Origin: Malachius bipustulatus
Taxonomy: Eukaryota > Arthropoda > Insecta > Coleoptera > Melyridae
Reading direction: 5' to 3'
Assembly: GCA_910589415.1 (NCBI GenBank)
Contig: OU342637.1
Span: 34,812,162 to 34,876,161 of the forward strand
DNA: 64,000 nt
Shown here: positions 11,854 to 22,481 of the stretch, piece by piece
How positions within the stretch are numbered: the first letter of the stretch is position 1
Layout of the letters: each line of letters begins with the position of its first letter
The notes under the pieces: model-generated
The model's database searches: none
What the model saw: only the letters and a program-made list of their open reading frames with translations
Told to the model about the DNA's origin: nothing
Made by a program: the position numbers and the translations under genes

Positions 11854-12705
11854 CAGGGTGTCAATTTGAAAACTTGCCACCCCCGAATTCTTCCTTGGAA
11901 ATTTTTTTTCAAAGAAATCCCGAAACAGGTCAATTTTTAATTGTAATTTATGTTCTATTGGCGTAAAAAAAATTTATACAGGGTGTTCCTTGACTCAGTG
12001 ACGACGATATGGTCTATTTTTTTGAATGGCACACCCTGTATATTAATACAATTTCAGATTGTCTGAGAAAATCCAATATAAATTGTTTTTACAGTTGCAG
12101 TTCAAACTGAGTAGTTTACGAGTTATAAACAAATGAAAATCGCAGTTTTTCATTTTCAAAGCAGCTTGTTTTGAAAATGGCTAGAGATATCAGAAAACGG
12201 CTTATATGTTTCTGTGTTAACTTTTCAAGCGGTATCCTATTGTGTGGATGAAATTTTCATACAGGGTGACGAAAATTATCAGACTTTTGATCACCCTGTA
12301 TAAATATTTCATCTACATCATAGGATATCACTTCAAAAGTTAAGATAGGGTCATGTAAGCCGTTTTTCGATATTTAGAGCCGTGTCCGATGTACACTGCT
12401 TTCAAAATGGAAAATTGCGATTTTCATTTGTTTATAACTCATAACCTATTCAATGTAAGCTGCAACTGTAAAAACCATTCCTACTGGATTTTCTCAGACA
12501 ATCTGAAAATGTAATAATATACAGGTGTCCCATTTAAAAAAATCGACAATGTCGTCATTACTGAGTCAAGGAACACCCTGTATAAATTTTTTTTACGCCA
12601 ATAGAACATAAATTAAATTTAAAAATTGACCTGTTCCGGGATTTCTTTGAAAAAAAATTTTCAAGGAAGAATTTGGGGGTGGCAAGTTTTCAAATTGACA
12701 CCCTG
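11854..12705. mobile_element. 852-bp palindromic MITE with three concentric TA-bounded ends
   Basis: The outer ends are CAGGGTGTCAATTTGAAAAC and its inverse, flanked by TA at 11852-11853 and 12706-12707. A second pair, TA-CAGGGTGTTCC...GGAACACCCTG-TA, bounds 11979-12580, exactly 125 bp inside on both sides. A third pair, TA-CAGGGTGAC...GATCACCCTG-TA, bounds the 37-bp centre at 12262-12298. Arms match closely along their length. It is non-coding. It is either a composite formed by insertions at the palindrome centre, or one family with repeated subterminal sites. Confidence 0.85.
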
Positions 12706-12707
12706 TA

Positions 12708-14230
12708 TACCTATACCTATATACCTATAATAATAATAATAGCGGGGACGATCAGCGAACGAGGCCGGCTTCGACAGGTCAAGAAGACATGAGCCGTCGC
12801 CGGCATTGTCGGGAACTTATTATTGATTTCTGAAAATATTCATATCTTCCTTATTAAATGACCAATTTGGATAATTTTTTCACAAACATTTACGTTAATT
12901 AATTTTCGTCGCGACTGTCCTTCTATTTTCCCAAGCGTGCATAAAGAATAAGACAAAAAAAATAAAAAAGGATTAATATATCGATTTTTTAATAAAAATA
13001 AGAGTGTAAGCAAATTTTCGAGCAGCGAAAAACTTTTTTATTTTTAGTTTAAAGTACATACATAATCGAGATGAAATAAAGCCGAGACTTCAAATTATGT
13101 GTTGAAGAAAAAAAAAATTTACATAAGTTGAACTATGTCATCGATGGAGGGAGATATATTCGAAACACGTCCGAACCGTCTCAATGTCCTGCCGAAGTTT
13201 TTCCGAATTTTGACAGTTTTTCCAACGGTTAAGGAAAAAAACCATATCTATCTTTTTTGTAGATAAAGGACGTCTCTATCATTGAGCTTTGTTATTTTTT
13301 CGATCGGTCGACAAGTTTTCGAAAAAAATTCGAAAGCATGCGTTAAAGAGTAGCATTTGATCAGTTGTTGTTTTAAAGAAACGATTCCCGCTCTTAAATC
13401 GGGAATTTTTCGGGAAATTGTTTCGTATAGTAAATTAGCATTTAAAAAACTATTCAAAAAAGATCTGATTTGATTTTTCGCTAGGATGCACCGTTTTCGA
13501 AAAAAAATTTTTTTTGTTATTTTTAGCAAAAACGACAGATTTTTTGTTTTTTCGAATAAGTCGTTTTTGCCGATTTTCACGTAAAAATCAAGATTATCTT
13601 TTTTGTAGGCAACAAACGGCTCTATCTCACCGTTTTGTTATTTTCCCGATCGGTCGAATAAATTTTGAAAAAAATTCGAAAAAATCGAAAAATCATGCGA
13701 AAAGAGTATATTCCATTCTTTGAGGGCCGATTACCGCTCGCCTAATTATTTTTTCGAAAAACGATCTCTACAAAGTTTGTACGTCCGTTCTTTCCCCAAG
13801 TAACTGTACTAGCAGAATCCGTCCGCGATGTACCGTTACCGAGAAACGAGTCCTTATGTCGGGACGTTGCAAAAAAAAGTACGGCCCTGAAAGGGGGCCT
13901 TAAAATTCTCGGATCCGGCCCATTTTCAATAGGTCGTATTCATGGGTCCGGAGCTTCGTGCCTACCGAGTTTCATCCCGATCGGTGCAACTTTCGGACAC
14001 TTAGAGTGTTTCCTAGGCGATTCCCGAAAAAACCCGAAATTCCCGAAAAAAAGACACTTCCCGGTAACGGATCCCGCTCATTTTCAATAGGCATCGCGGG
14101 ACCGTGCGCCTCTTCGATCGAGCCAAATTTCAACTTTCCCAGATGAAAACCGGCGACTGTAGAGTGTTTCCTAGAAAAGTCACAGACCCACAGACCGAGC
14201 GACAGACATTTTAGCGGCCACAGTTTCCAG
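12708..14230. repeat. non-coding repeat block, right part, with ~345-bp tandem duplication
   Basis: Positions 13245-13588 and 13588-13735 are diverged head-to-tail copies. Both contain CTTTTTTGTAG, GATCGGTCGA, AAAAAAATTCGAAA and GATT(C/A)CCGCTC in the same order. From 13870 to 14220 runs a non-coding stretch with TTAGAGTGTTTCCTAGG, and TAGAGTGTTTCCTAG again 180 bp later. It ends in CACAGACCCACAGACCGAGC. Such runs are typical of dispersed insect repeats. Family unknown. Confidence 0.5.
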
Positions 14231-15185
14231 ATACTTACTCAAAATTAATAAAATTTATATTTTCAATATAAATTGTATTATTTTCGTAAGTTAACAATGA
14301 TGTCAAGTTTTCCACAAGTTAGGTGGCGTCACGATTAACCAATAAAAAAAAACACAACAAGGGCTAACACATGACAGAACAGACAAAACTGACAAGTAAC
14401 GGAATCCATACCGCGCTTATATCTCTGGGACAATCTCACCGCATCGGCGATCACGTCCGTCAGCGATTTCAGCGCACCTCCGATCAGGGCAGCAGCAATG
14501 GAAGCAGGTCAAACAATAGCGCATTCTCTCATCAATAATACTTACACTCTACAGATTGTCTCGCTCAGGCTCGGCCGTGCCGTGAACTCTGTTCGTCTTC
14601 TGATATCCTAGTACCGCAGAGTCCTCAAAGGCGGTCCTGGGGGTTGGCTGACGTGCTGGGGCGTAACCCTGCCGCTCGCACACTCCCTTTGGCCTCACCG
14701 CCATCAGTTACCGGCGCAGCGAGGCGGTCCTGTTAAAGGCCGCCTGGCGATGGGGAGGAAGATGCACCTATCTATCTGAGGGGCTATAAGTAATTATTAC
14801 ATTACTCTTGTAATTTGTGCTGGTAACAGAACTGAGACAGAATTTACTGAAGAACTTCAGTTATGAGAGTGTGGAGTGTAAATGATGGAGAGATACCTGT
14901 AGTACCTATCCTAGGATATTTGATAGTTTCCAAAGTATACATAATTTTCAAAGTACCTATGTACTTGTTGAAATATGCTTAGTATTTCAATGTTAGGTAC
15001 CTTTTCTATGCAACACGGTGTATAGGTACCTAAAGTAGACATCGGTCGATTCGCTAAGAAATAATGGAAATATTACAGAATCGCCTATTTTTCTCTCAAA
15101 CTGAAATTTTATAGCTGTCGTTATATAGATCTAGGTAGGTATGCAACTAAGTAAACTTATTTGAGAAATCTATTATAAGGATAAA
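14231..15185. other. no gene; moderately GC-rich patch
   Basis: 14400-14760 is GC-rich relative to its surroundings and has possible splice signals on both strands, but no reading frame I can support. Confidence 0.35.
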
Positions 15186-15749
15186 ATGCCTTCATATTGC
15201 GCTCTAGCAATACTGTATTATCCACTAGAAGACGGCCTCTCACTTAGGGAACTTTGTATATTTAATGACGTCAAGCCATTTGGCAAGGAGAGCGATGTTA
15301 TTAGGGGAACAGATATGTACATAAATATTCCCTTCAAAAATCGACGACCCTATAAGTCTTTAAGCAAACAAGAAAAATTAACAATCGAGACAGTGGAAAA
15401 AGAAATTGGTATAAGCTATATGGAGATAATACCAGGTGCTTCTAGTCAATCTGAAATAAGGGATATAATCAAAAAATATATTATCGACGAAGGGGTTACA
15501 TGTATTCACGTGGGAGACACACAAACCAAGCTTTACTTAGATAATTTACGCGAGAACGAGTTTGCTGACCCCCGCCAATACAAACAATTTAAAGTTATAG
15601 TAGAGTTCCCCCTAAGCAAAAATGATAAATTCCAGGCAACTGTTGACGACTGTCCGTTACATTCTGCAGAGCAGTGTCTTTGCGCCATTGATATGGCCAA
15701 AACAATTTTGCTTAAAGTTATCGCAAGGCAGGAATGTCTGCTAACTTGA
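15186..15749 (+). CDS. intact ORF of unknown function (187 aa)
   Basis: The ATG at 15186 (context AAAATG) opens an uninterrupted frame to TGA at 15747. The protein starts MPSYCALAILYYPLEDGLSL and looks soluble: no signal peptide or membrane span is evident. Residues about 100-115 read VTCIHVGDTQTKLYL. Near the C-terminus is a Cys/His cluster, DDCPLHSAEQCLCAID. I do not recognise the family. A decayed inverted copy of the C-terminal half and downstream sequence lies at 17105-17570, so this sequence has been duplicated and may belong to a mobile element or a small gene family. A downstream T-run ending in AG at about 15779 could be a splice acceptor feeding a frame that continues KLQVQESPKVGYKAF, in which case more exons existed. 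A MITE interrupts that continuation. Confidence 0.5.
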   Translation: MPSYCALAILYYPLEDGLSLRELCIFNDVKPFGKESDVIRGTDMYINIPFKNRRPYKSLSKQEKLTIETVEKEIGISYMEIIPGASSQSEIRDIIKKYIIDEGVTCIHVGDTQTKLYLDNLRENEFADPRQYKQFKVIVEFPLSKNDKFQATVDDCPLHSAEQCLCAIDMAKTILLKVIARQECLLT

Positions 15750-15833
15750 TCTTCGTTAATAACTGTTTTTTTTTTTTAGTCAAATTGCAAGTACAAGAAT
15801 CACCTAAAGTAGGTTACAAGGCATTTCTATATA

Positions 15834-16676
15834 CAGTGTGTGTCACAGGCATGGTACACCCCCTTTTTTTCTTTATTTTTGGAGATAATTTTTTGAAATT
15901 TGGTACGTCGCATATTCTCAACAAAGCGCACTTTTTAGCAGAAAATTGAATTTGTTCCCACATCCGGTTTTTCCGGAAATGTAACCAACTTTTTATTTTT
16001 AAATGGGACACCCTATATATTATTATATTTTTGGATTCTATACATTTGTACGAATCCAACAATACTGCATAAGTACCATTTTGAATGTCAAATTTGTTTT
16101 TATTTAATTTTTTAATTTTCAATTATAGTGTGCCATGACTTCAGTTGTGTTCGTCACAGATGCAAAATGGGTACACCAAAATGTCCCTTATTGGAAGTAC
16201 CAGTAGATGGTACCTCGGTACCAATATGGTACCATTTGAAAAAAATGAATTCAGCTCAAAAAATCATTCCGGTGCGCATTATTTATCCATAAATCACTTA
16301 ATTTAGTACTTTGAACAAAAATTCGATTTTTCTAGCATTAGATGATCCAATTGGAGTAAAACGAAATAATCATGGCACACTATAATTGAGAAATAAAAAA
16401 TTCAATAAAAACAAATTTGACATTTAAAATGGTTCTTATGTGATATTGTTGGATTCGTACAAATGTATAGAATCCAAAAAATATAATAATATATAGGGTG
16501 TCCCATTTAAAAATAAAAAGTTGGTTACATTTCCGGAAAAACCGGATGTGGGAAAAAATTCCATTTTCTGCTAAAAAGTGCGCTCTATCGAGAATACGCG
16601 ACGTACAAAATTTAAAAAAATGTTCTCCAAAAATAAAGAAAAAAAAGGGGGTGTACCATGCCTGTGACACACACTG
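15834..16676. mobile_element. 843-bp palindromic MITE with three concentric layers
   Basis: The ends CAGTGTGTGTCACAGGCATG and its inverse are flanked by TA (15832-15833, 16677-16678). About 182 bp inside each end is an outward-facing step, GGGACACCCTA-TA (to 16015) and TA-TAGGGTGTCCC (from 16494). A third pair, TA-GTGTGCCATGA...TCATGGCACAC-TA, bounds 16128-16380. It is non-coding. The uninterrupted counterpart of its insertion point is visible in the inverted copy near 17143-17150, which confirms that this is an insertion. Confidence 0.85.
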
Positions 16677-16679
16677 TAT

Positions 16680-17104
16680 AGTCGTTCTGGAAACAGCGCA
16701 AATGCCTACTGGTATATAGTCATGCCCACAATGGATTCCGTCTAGACTCTAGGTAATAAGGAATGAAGAGAAGAAACATGCAACGATTGATAACCTATAT
16801 AGATTCAAGAAAGTTGGATCCACCTCTATAGTGTAATCTACAAACGGAAGGAAGCTGTAAAGCTGGAAGTTCCACGTTACGGTACGAAGTTGAAACGTCC
16901 GAGTATCTTGAATGAGAGGAAGCAGGGAAATGTCAGCTAACCAGAGCAAAGCCGACAGAGCTCTGGTCATGACCTTTGGTCAAGGCTCAGACGTTTCAGC
17001 TTCGTTAGGGACGTTAGGTATAGGTATACCTAACCATGAAACTTCTAGCTTGGCAGCTTCTTTCCGCAAAGCGTTTGTTAAACTAGACGAAATTCATTTA
17101 CTTG
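16680..17104. other. no gene recognised
   Basis: The first 40 bases continue the sequence interrupted by the MITE and are repeated inverted at about 17105-17155. The remainder has no recognised content. Confidence 0.4.
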
Positions 17105-17570
17105 TCGGAATACTACCAATAGCATTTGTGCCGTTTCCAGAACGACTAGAAATGCTTTGGACTTTACGCTCGTAGCAATATGTTTTTTGCAATTTGCTCA
17201 TCTGGTTGTAAATGGGGGTGAGTCTTGTACTTGCAATTTGACTTTGAAAAAATAAGTATTAACGAAGATCAATAAGTTAGATGACATTCCTGCCTTTGAG
17301 ATAACTTTGAGCTAAATTTTTTGGCTATATCAATGGCGCAAAGAAACTGTCACCAAGAGCACCTGTCACTAAGCCCGTTCTCGCGTAAATTGCCTATTTC
17401 TACGTAAGCTTGGTTTGTGCGTCTCCCACGTGAATACATGTAACCCCTTTGTCGATAATATACTATTTGATTACCTATATCTCTTATTTCAGATGGACTT
17501 GGCATCTGGTATTTTCTCCCTAATAGCTTGCACCAATTACTTTTTCCGCTGCCTCGGAAGGAAAACAAGG
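17105..17570 (-). pseudogene. inverted, decayed partial copy of the 15.2-15.8 kb ORF region
   Basis: Read on the minus strand, 17570 to 17230 parallels about 15450-15800: the frame carries SEIRDIGNQIVYY and NLRENG where the intact ORF has SEIRDIIKKYIID and NLRENEF. GGCAGGAATGTCATCTAAC matches GGCAGGAATGTCTGCTAAC. The segment encoding the Cys cluster is deleted or scrambled. Further on (17155 to 17105), TTTCTAGTCGTTCTGGAAAC matches the flanks of the MITE at 15834-16676 without the MITE. Confidence 0.65.
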
Positions 17571-18370
17571 ATCCATCCTCAATATTAGGGAAAACCTAAT
17601 AGATTTGAATAGATTTGTAGGAGTAAGATATCCGCAAGGAGTGGTCTGGTATTGCATTTGAGCAAAATCGGTCAAGCCGTTTCAAAATGGCGGCCTTTAC
17701 AATTTTAGGGAAAACGTCTGTTTTTTGAACCCTGCTGGTATAGAAGAAAGCGTTTTACCAAAATTAACAAGACTGGAAGTAAATTATTTGAAATTTAAGT
17801 TAATGCAATAAAATTTGTATTATTTATCCTCCCGAACTATAGTAAGATGCAGCAAGACGTTATATCAAGATGCTTTGTTCTTTCCCTCTTTGAAGATTGG
17901 AAAGGGGTTCAGTCTCCGCGTTTCCCGACGTGTTTTGAATGGTATCCTTACGACAGGATGGTTTGTTGGCCGGTGGCTGTTGGTGGATGTATTAGATGAC
18001 TGTTTAGTAATTCAATACAAACTAGACCACGCATCTCCCCGGATCTGTTTCTGTACCAAGATAACGATTTTTGACCCAAAAGCCAATACACAGACCTTTC
18101 TCAGCCCTGAGAATTCCATACACGTCCTTTGAACGTGCCCCACTTTCTTGCATTACCTGCTCTGGCCATGGTGCAAGACGGACACCGCTCAGTTTATTGT
18201 GTGTAGAGAGAAAAGATGCACCAGCTCCGTGGTAGTCCTGTTATCGGTACACTCAAGAGTGCGTCTAAAAAATTCCCAATCAAATTGCTAGCTCGTGATA
18301 ATTAAAAGCACCCTGATTTCATTCATTTATCAAGTGCTCAAATTTTTCGGGACTTCGTTGTTTCGGAAAT
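17571..18370. other. no gene recognised
   Basis: Short open frames only. The longest, 17815-18132 plus, has no recognisable family. Confidence 0.4.
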
Positions 18371-18676
18371 AAATCTTTTTTTTCTGCGACGGGCTAAAAG
18401 TTTGACCTTTTTTCCCCGTTGACAGGTAGAAAAATGCCTCATTATATGAGCTGCATCTTATCGGGGAAAAAATGAATTAGCAGGGAAATAAATGAGTACT
18501 TATTTCCCCGAAATGGCGGCTTAGGTATAGCTACTATTAACACTCAGATATCATTAAATTCATATCAAATATACGTAAAGGAAAGTTACCTTATTATCCA
18601 AATGGCAAAATTATTAACGGAATTTTCATAATAATGCACTATCCATATTATTAAGTTCACTCATCGAAAACTAACT
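18371..18676 (-). repeat. unclassified repeat, copy 2 (inverse of 2462-2761)
   Basis: The sequence runs from TTTTTTTTCTGCGACGGGCT at the low end to CATCGAAAACTAAC at the high end, the reverse complement of 2462-2761 with small changes. Here the short ATG-led frame is broken by indels. It abuts a gypsy integrase tail, so the left half of this copy is missing. Confidence 0.65.
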
Positions 18677-19548
18677 TGCAATCTTTTTGACAGAAAGTTA
18701 AATTTTCTAATGCATTCGTAAGGAATTCTCGACCTCGTAAAATGAATATTTTCTTTAACCCTGAGTCGATAATCTGGTATGACTTCAATAATTCTGAATG
18801 ATTTTTTACTGTTGTTATCATCATTGGCTGAAAAGCTAGAAATTTTAGTTAGAACCAGGTCTTCAACCTTAAATGTTGCACCGAGGTGACTTTTCTTGTT
18901 AAAATATTGATTTTGCTTTTCACGGTTTTGTTCCAACCTCTGAGCCTCTTTCGCGCGATTTTTTTTAACGTCAATAATTTGATCTTCCTCGTGCACGTCA
19001 CTGTCTCGAGGTTTTAATCAAAAAGGAAATCAGTTTTAAACGAAAATCATGAGAATCAAACATGAATTCCGGAGGAGTTAGCTGAGTTGTTTTGTTTAGT
19101 GTACTATTTATATCTTGATGAATGCCCTTATGTTGTCATCCTAAATGTCTGTATCAAGAGAAGATCCCATGGTGTCCAATGCATCAAGTATTGTTCGGTT
19201 CGACCTTTCTACTTGTCCATTGCCAGGCCAATAGCACAGCTGTAGTAAATAAACGGATGCCTCTGAATCAGAGAAGCTTTCAAACTCATTAAACGAACGC
19301 CTTCCCTGCGCCAGTAACTATTCGACGAGCGATACCAAAAATTGAAAATGTTGATTTTAAAACCTCTGTTTTAATGGATGAGGCTTTAGTGTCGGGTACA
19401 ACAGCAGTCGGAAATATGAATTTTGTAAATTTATCTATATACCTACTATTACAAATAAATAATAATTTCCATACCTACCTTGTTTTTACGAACGGACCGA
19501 GGTTGTCTAAATGTAGAGTATGGAATGGTACAGCAGCATATTTTGATA
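18677..19548 (-). pseudogene. Ty3/gypsy integrase, C-terminal part
   Basis: Reading 18996 to 18677 gives NREKQNQYFNKKSHLGATFK, then VEDLVLTK and FRIIEVIPDYRLRVKE, the usual integrase C-terminal domain of gypsy elements. Around 19180-19220 minus, a degraded frame gives NGQVERSNRTILDAL, the end of the catalytic core (family motif N-G-Q-V-E-R). Stops and frameshifts break the region. The mariner element at 19551-21726 has inserted into the same gypsy copy, and the sequence resumes at 21729. Confidence 0.75.
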
Positions 19549-19550
19549 TA

Positions 19551-19992
19551 CAAGGTGATTCAGTAATGAGTACCATAAATGATACGGGGTGTACCTACTG
19601 TCAAAATAATACGAAAACCAAGAATAACTTTTTTTCCAAAAGTGCTTCCCTAACAAGATACAGGGTGTGAAAGGGTCGATTTGGAAAACACTTATTTGAT
19701 CGTATCTTCTAACTGGGTTGAACTATTTAATTCATTTTTGGTAGACATCTACTACATAATAAGGACCGTAAACGGACGTAATTTTGTCGCATTTGAACAA
19801 TCCAGTGGCGTAGAATTGGGGGTCATGTGACACTTTTTCCCCCAAAAAAAAAGTTGCTGTTGGGTTTTTTCCCATTTTTATTTGGTTTTTAGTATTATTG
19901 GTTCAAATACCACAAAAAAGGTACACTTGTTTCATTTGCCCAGAAGCGTCCGTTTCCGAGATATTCTGACTTGCGTGTAACTATGTGAAATA
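19551..19992 (+). repeat. left 442-bp terminal inverted repeat
   Basis: It ends at GTGAAATA (19992) and mirrors 21285-21726 with few mismatches. It contains the steps at 19585 and 19661. Confidence 0.85.
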
Positions 19993-20090
19993 TTAAACTG
20001 AAAATAAAATTATCAAGGCGCCTTATTTATCAATAATTCACAATTAAAAAATAACTTGTCAAAAAGTAAATTATCAAAAAAGCTAAAGAC

Positions 20091-21145
20091 ATGGAAAGGT
20101 TTTCTAATGGCGAGTACACAGATATGCTCTTAACATTAGGAGAATGTTTTGGAAATTCGAATGCGGCAGTTAGACGATATTCCGAAAAGTATCCCAACAG
20201 AATAGTGCCAAATCGGCGGACTTTTTGTCAGTGGAACGGCGTTGTCGCGAAACTGGTAATGTAAAACCAAAACTTTTAAACAACGGTAAGCAACGAACCA
20301 CACGCACAGCTGGAAACGAGGAACAAGTTTTAGAATTGTTAGAAAACGATCCAACAGTAAGTACAAGACGTTTGGCACTCCAAACAAACATTTCGCAAGC
20401 CAGTGCCTGGCGCATTGCAAGGGAACACCAGCTATATCCCTACAATCTGAGGCAAGTTCAAGACCTTTTGCCTGAAGATTATGCTGCACGTGTGGAGTTT
20501 TGTGGATGGTTATTGAATATGCATAACCAAGACCGCAATTTTATTTCCAACATAATTTTTACGGATGAATCCACTTTCACAAGAAATGGCATTTTTAATA
20601 TGAGAAATTCACATGTTTGGGCAGAAGAAAACCCAAGAGCCACCAAAGTTACCCATTACCAACACACATTTAAATTAAATGTTTGGGCTGCTACACGTGG
20701 AAATACAATTATTGGATTTCATTTTTTCCCCGGAAATTTAAACGCGAACAATTACCAGGAATTTTTGGAAGAAGTTTTTTTTTCTTTTTTTGATGACATT
20801 CCTCTGTTAACCAGGCGCAGTCTCTGGTTTATGCACGATGGTGCTCCGCCTCATTATGGCAGGCAGCCAAGGCAATGGCTTAATGAAAACTTCCCAAATA
20901 GATGGATTGGTCGTGGAGTTGATGCTCCCATTCACTGGCCTGCTCGATCACCGGACTTGAACCCGTTGGATTTTAATGTGTGGGGGCAATCAAAAACCAA
21001 AGTCTACGCAACACCGGTAAATTCTTTAGAGGATCTCAGGCTCAGAGTTGTGAATGCCTTTGCAGAGTTAACAAACAATCCAAGTATTGGTAGAATAATT
21101 TTTAATTTGGAAAATCGTTTACATCAATGCATTCGTGCCAATTGA
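20091..21145 (+). pseudogene. IS630/mariner-type transposase with a single 1-base frameshift
   Basis: The ATG at 20091 opens a frame starting MERFSNGEYTDMLLTLGECF, the DUF4817-like N-terminal helix-turn-helix of insect IS630 transposases. It runs to about 20225, where a five-T run is one base short. The protein continues in the next frame for 306 codons to the TGA ending at 21145, giving about 350 residues in all, a normal family length. A second helix-turn-helix lies around RRLALQTNISQASAWRIARE. The catalytic acids are D in FTDEST, D in FMHDGAPPH and D in SPDLNPLDF, with 43 residues between the second and third. It performs cut-and-paste transposition in the nucleus at TA sites. One homopolymer deletion may be a real mutation or a sequencing error. 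Confidence 0.85.
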
Positions 21146-21284
21146 GGACACTTTGAAAACTTACTTTAATTTTATATTTATTATTTTTCAGTTAATTATA
21201 AACTTACGTAGGTAGATGTATTCGACTTTAAGTATTTTATTTGGTTGTTAATAAAACTTTTTCTGTGATAATTTTGCAACTTGG

Positions 21285-21726
21285 TATTTCACATAGTTAC
21301 ACGCAAGTCAGAATATCTCGGAAACGGACGCTTCTGGGCAAATGAAACAAGTGTACCTTTTTTGTGGTATTTGAACCAATAATACTAAAAACCAAATAAA
21401 AATGGGAAAAAACCCAACAGCAACTTTTTTTTGGGGGGAAAAAGTGTCACATGACCCCCAATTCTACGCCACTGGATTGTTCAAATGCGACAAAATTTTG
21501 TCCGTGTACGGTCCTTATTATGTAGTAGATGTCTACCAAAAATGAATTAAATAGTTCAACCCAGTTAGAAGATACGATCAAATAAGTGTTTTCCAAATCG
21601 ACCCTTTCACACCCTGTATCTTGTTAGGGAAGCACTTTTGGAAAAAAAGTTATTCTTGGTTTTCGTATTATTTTGACAGTAGGTACACCCCGTATCATTT
21701 ATGGTACTCATTACTGAATCACCTTG
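21285..21726 (-). repeat. right 442-bp terminal inverted repeat
   Basis: It begins TATTTCACATAGTTACACGC and ends CTGAATCACCTTG, the reverse complement of the left repeat. Mirror steps end at 21616 and 21692. Confidence 0.85.
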
Positions 21727-21728
21727 TA

Positions 21729-22479
21729 GTATAGAATTAAGCATACCTGGTTTCTTGTCTTCGACCTACTTATATGGTACAAGCACGGCAAACCAGCATT
21801 AATGTATACCTACTTCTTTATGAAATGCTTCATCTTGTGGAACCAATATCTCTGTCGCACTCTGTCTAAAGTTTTCTCTAAAGCAAAATGACCACAATGT
21901 TGTCATGATTTGATTTTATAACTTCCCATGGAGCCTTTTTCGGGACTACCCATCTTCCAACATTTGTTTGGCGATAAACTATGCCGCCCCGTAGGTCATA
22001 ATTATCTTAATCATAGAAAATTGATTTATTGTTTTCCATATCGCCAGACAGAAGATCTTTATCAGAATCTTGAGCATGAAGCAGCCATTTATTTTCAATG
22101 ATCAAATTAACTGTTACGGTTTGGAGTTCAGATTGTTTGGACAAGGCCTTAACCGCATTATACAATCAGTCACTATAAGGTAAAACTGGCTCCGATCCGA
22201 TCAAGTAGTGTCTACATCGTTGTAAAGTAAAAACTATTGCCATGAGCACTAACTCGAATGAATGATAGTTTTTTTTTCTGTTCACACGTCGTATTTTTGC
22301 TATAGTAAGCAATGATTTTCCCTCATCGTCTGTGATCAGGCTTAATATACCTCCAAAACCATCTCTACTTGCATCCGTATAAACTGTTACTTCTAGTTTG
22401 GGGTCGAATATAGATAGAACAGGACTTGAAGTTATTATACGTCTTTCAGAAATTATTATCCGTCCATTCCCGTTGAATT
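21729..22479 (-). pseudogene. Ty3/gypsy RNase H region
   Basis: On the minus strand near 22390-22180, a degraded frame reads YTDASRDGFGGILSLITDDE and then a YHSFELVLMAIVF-like stretch and LQRCRHYL. These are the RNase H motifs (T-D-A-S, G-G-I-L, E-L-A-type) of gypsy polyproteins. It continues the integrase relic at 18677-19548 across the mariner insertion. Several frameshifts are present. Confidence 0.7.
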
Positions 22480-22481
22480 TA

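Larger units (their letters stand above)
19551..21726 (+). mobile_element. nearly intact Tc1/mariner-superfamily element, 2176 bp, long TIRs
   Basis: The ends CAAGGTGATTCAGTAATGAG and its inverse are flanked by TA (19549-19550, 21727-21728). The terminal inverted repeats are 442 bp each and differ at only a few positions, so the copy is young. Each TIR carries three TA-bounded CAGGGTG-like steps at offsets 0, 34 and 110 bp: TA-CAAGGTGATTC, TA-CGGGGTGTACC and TA-CAGGGTGTGAAAG. They are exactly mirrored on the right. The single gene between them is a DDD transposase with one frameshift. The element sits inside a minus-strand gypsy relic, so it inserted later. Confidence 0.9.

Noticed and set aside
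16380..16670. Open frames on both strands in the palindrome at 15834-16676
   Set aside because: They lie in mirrored MITE arms. The same protein text appears inverted in the other arm.
20136..20489. 117-codon minus-strand frame
   Set aside because: It is the antisense shadow of the mariner-type transposase.
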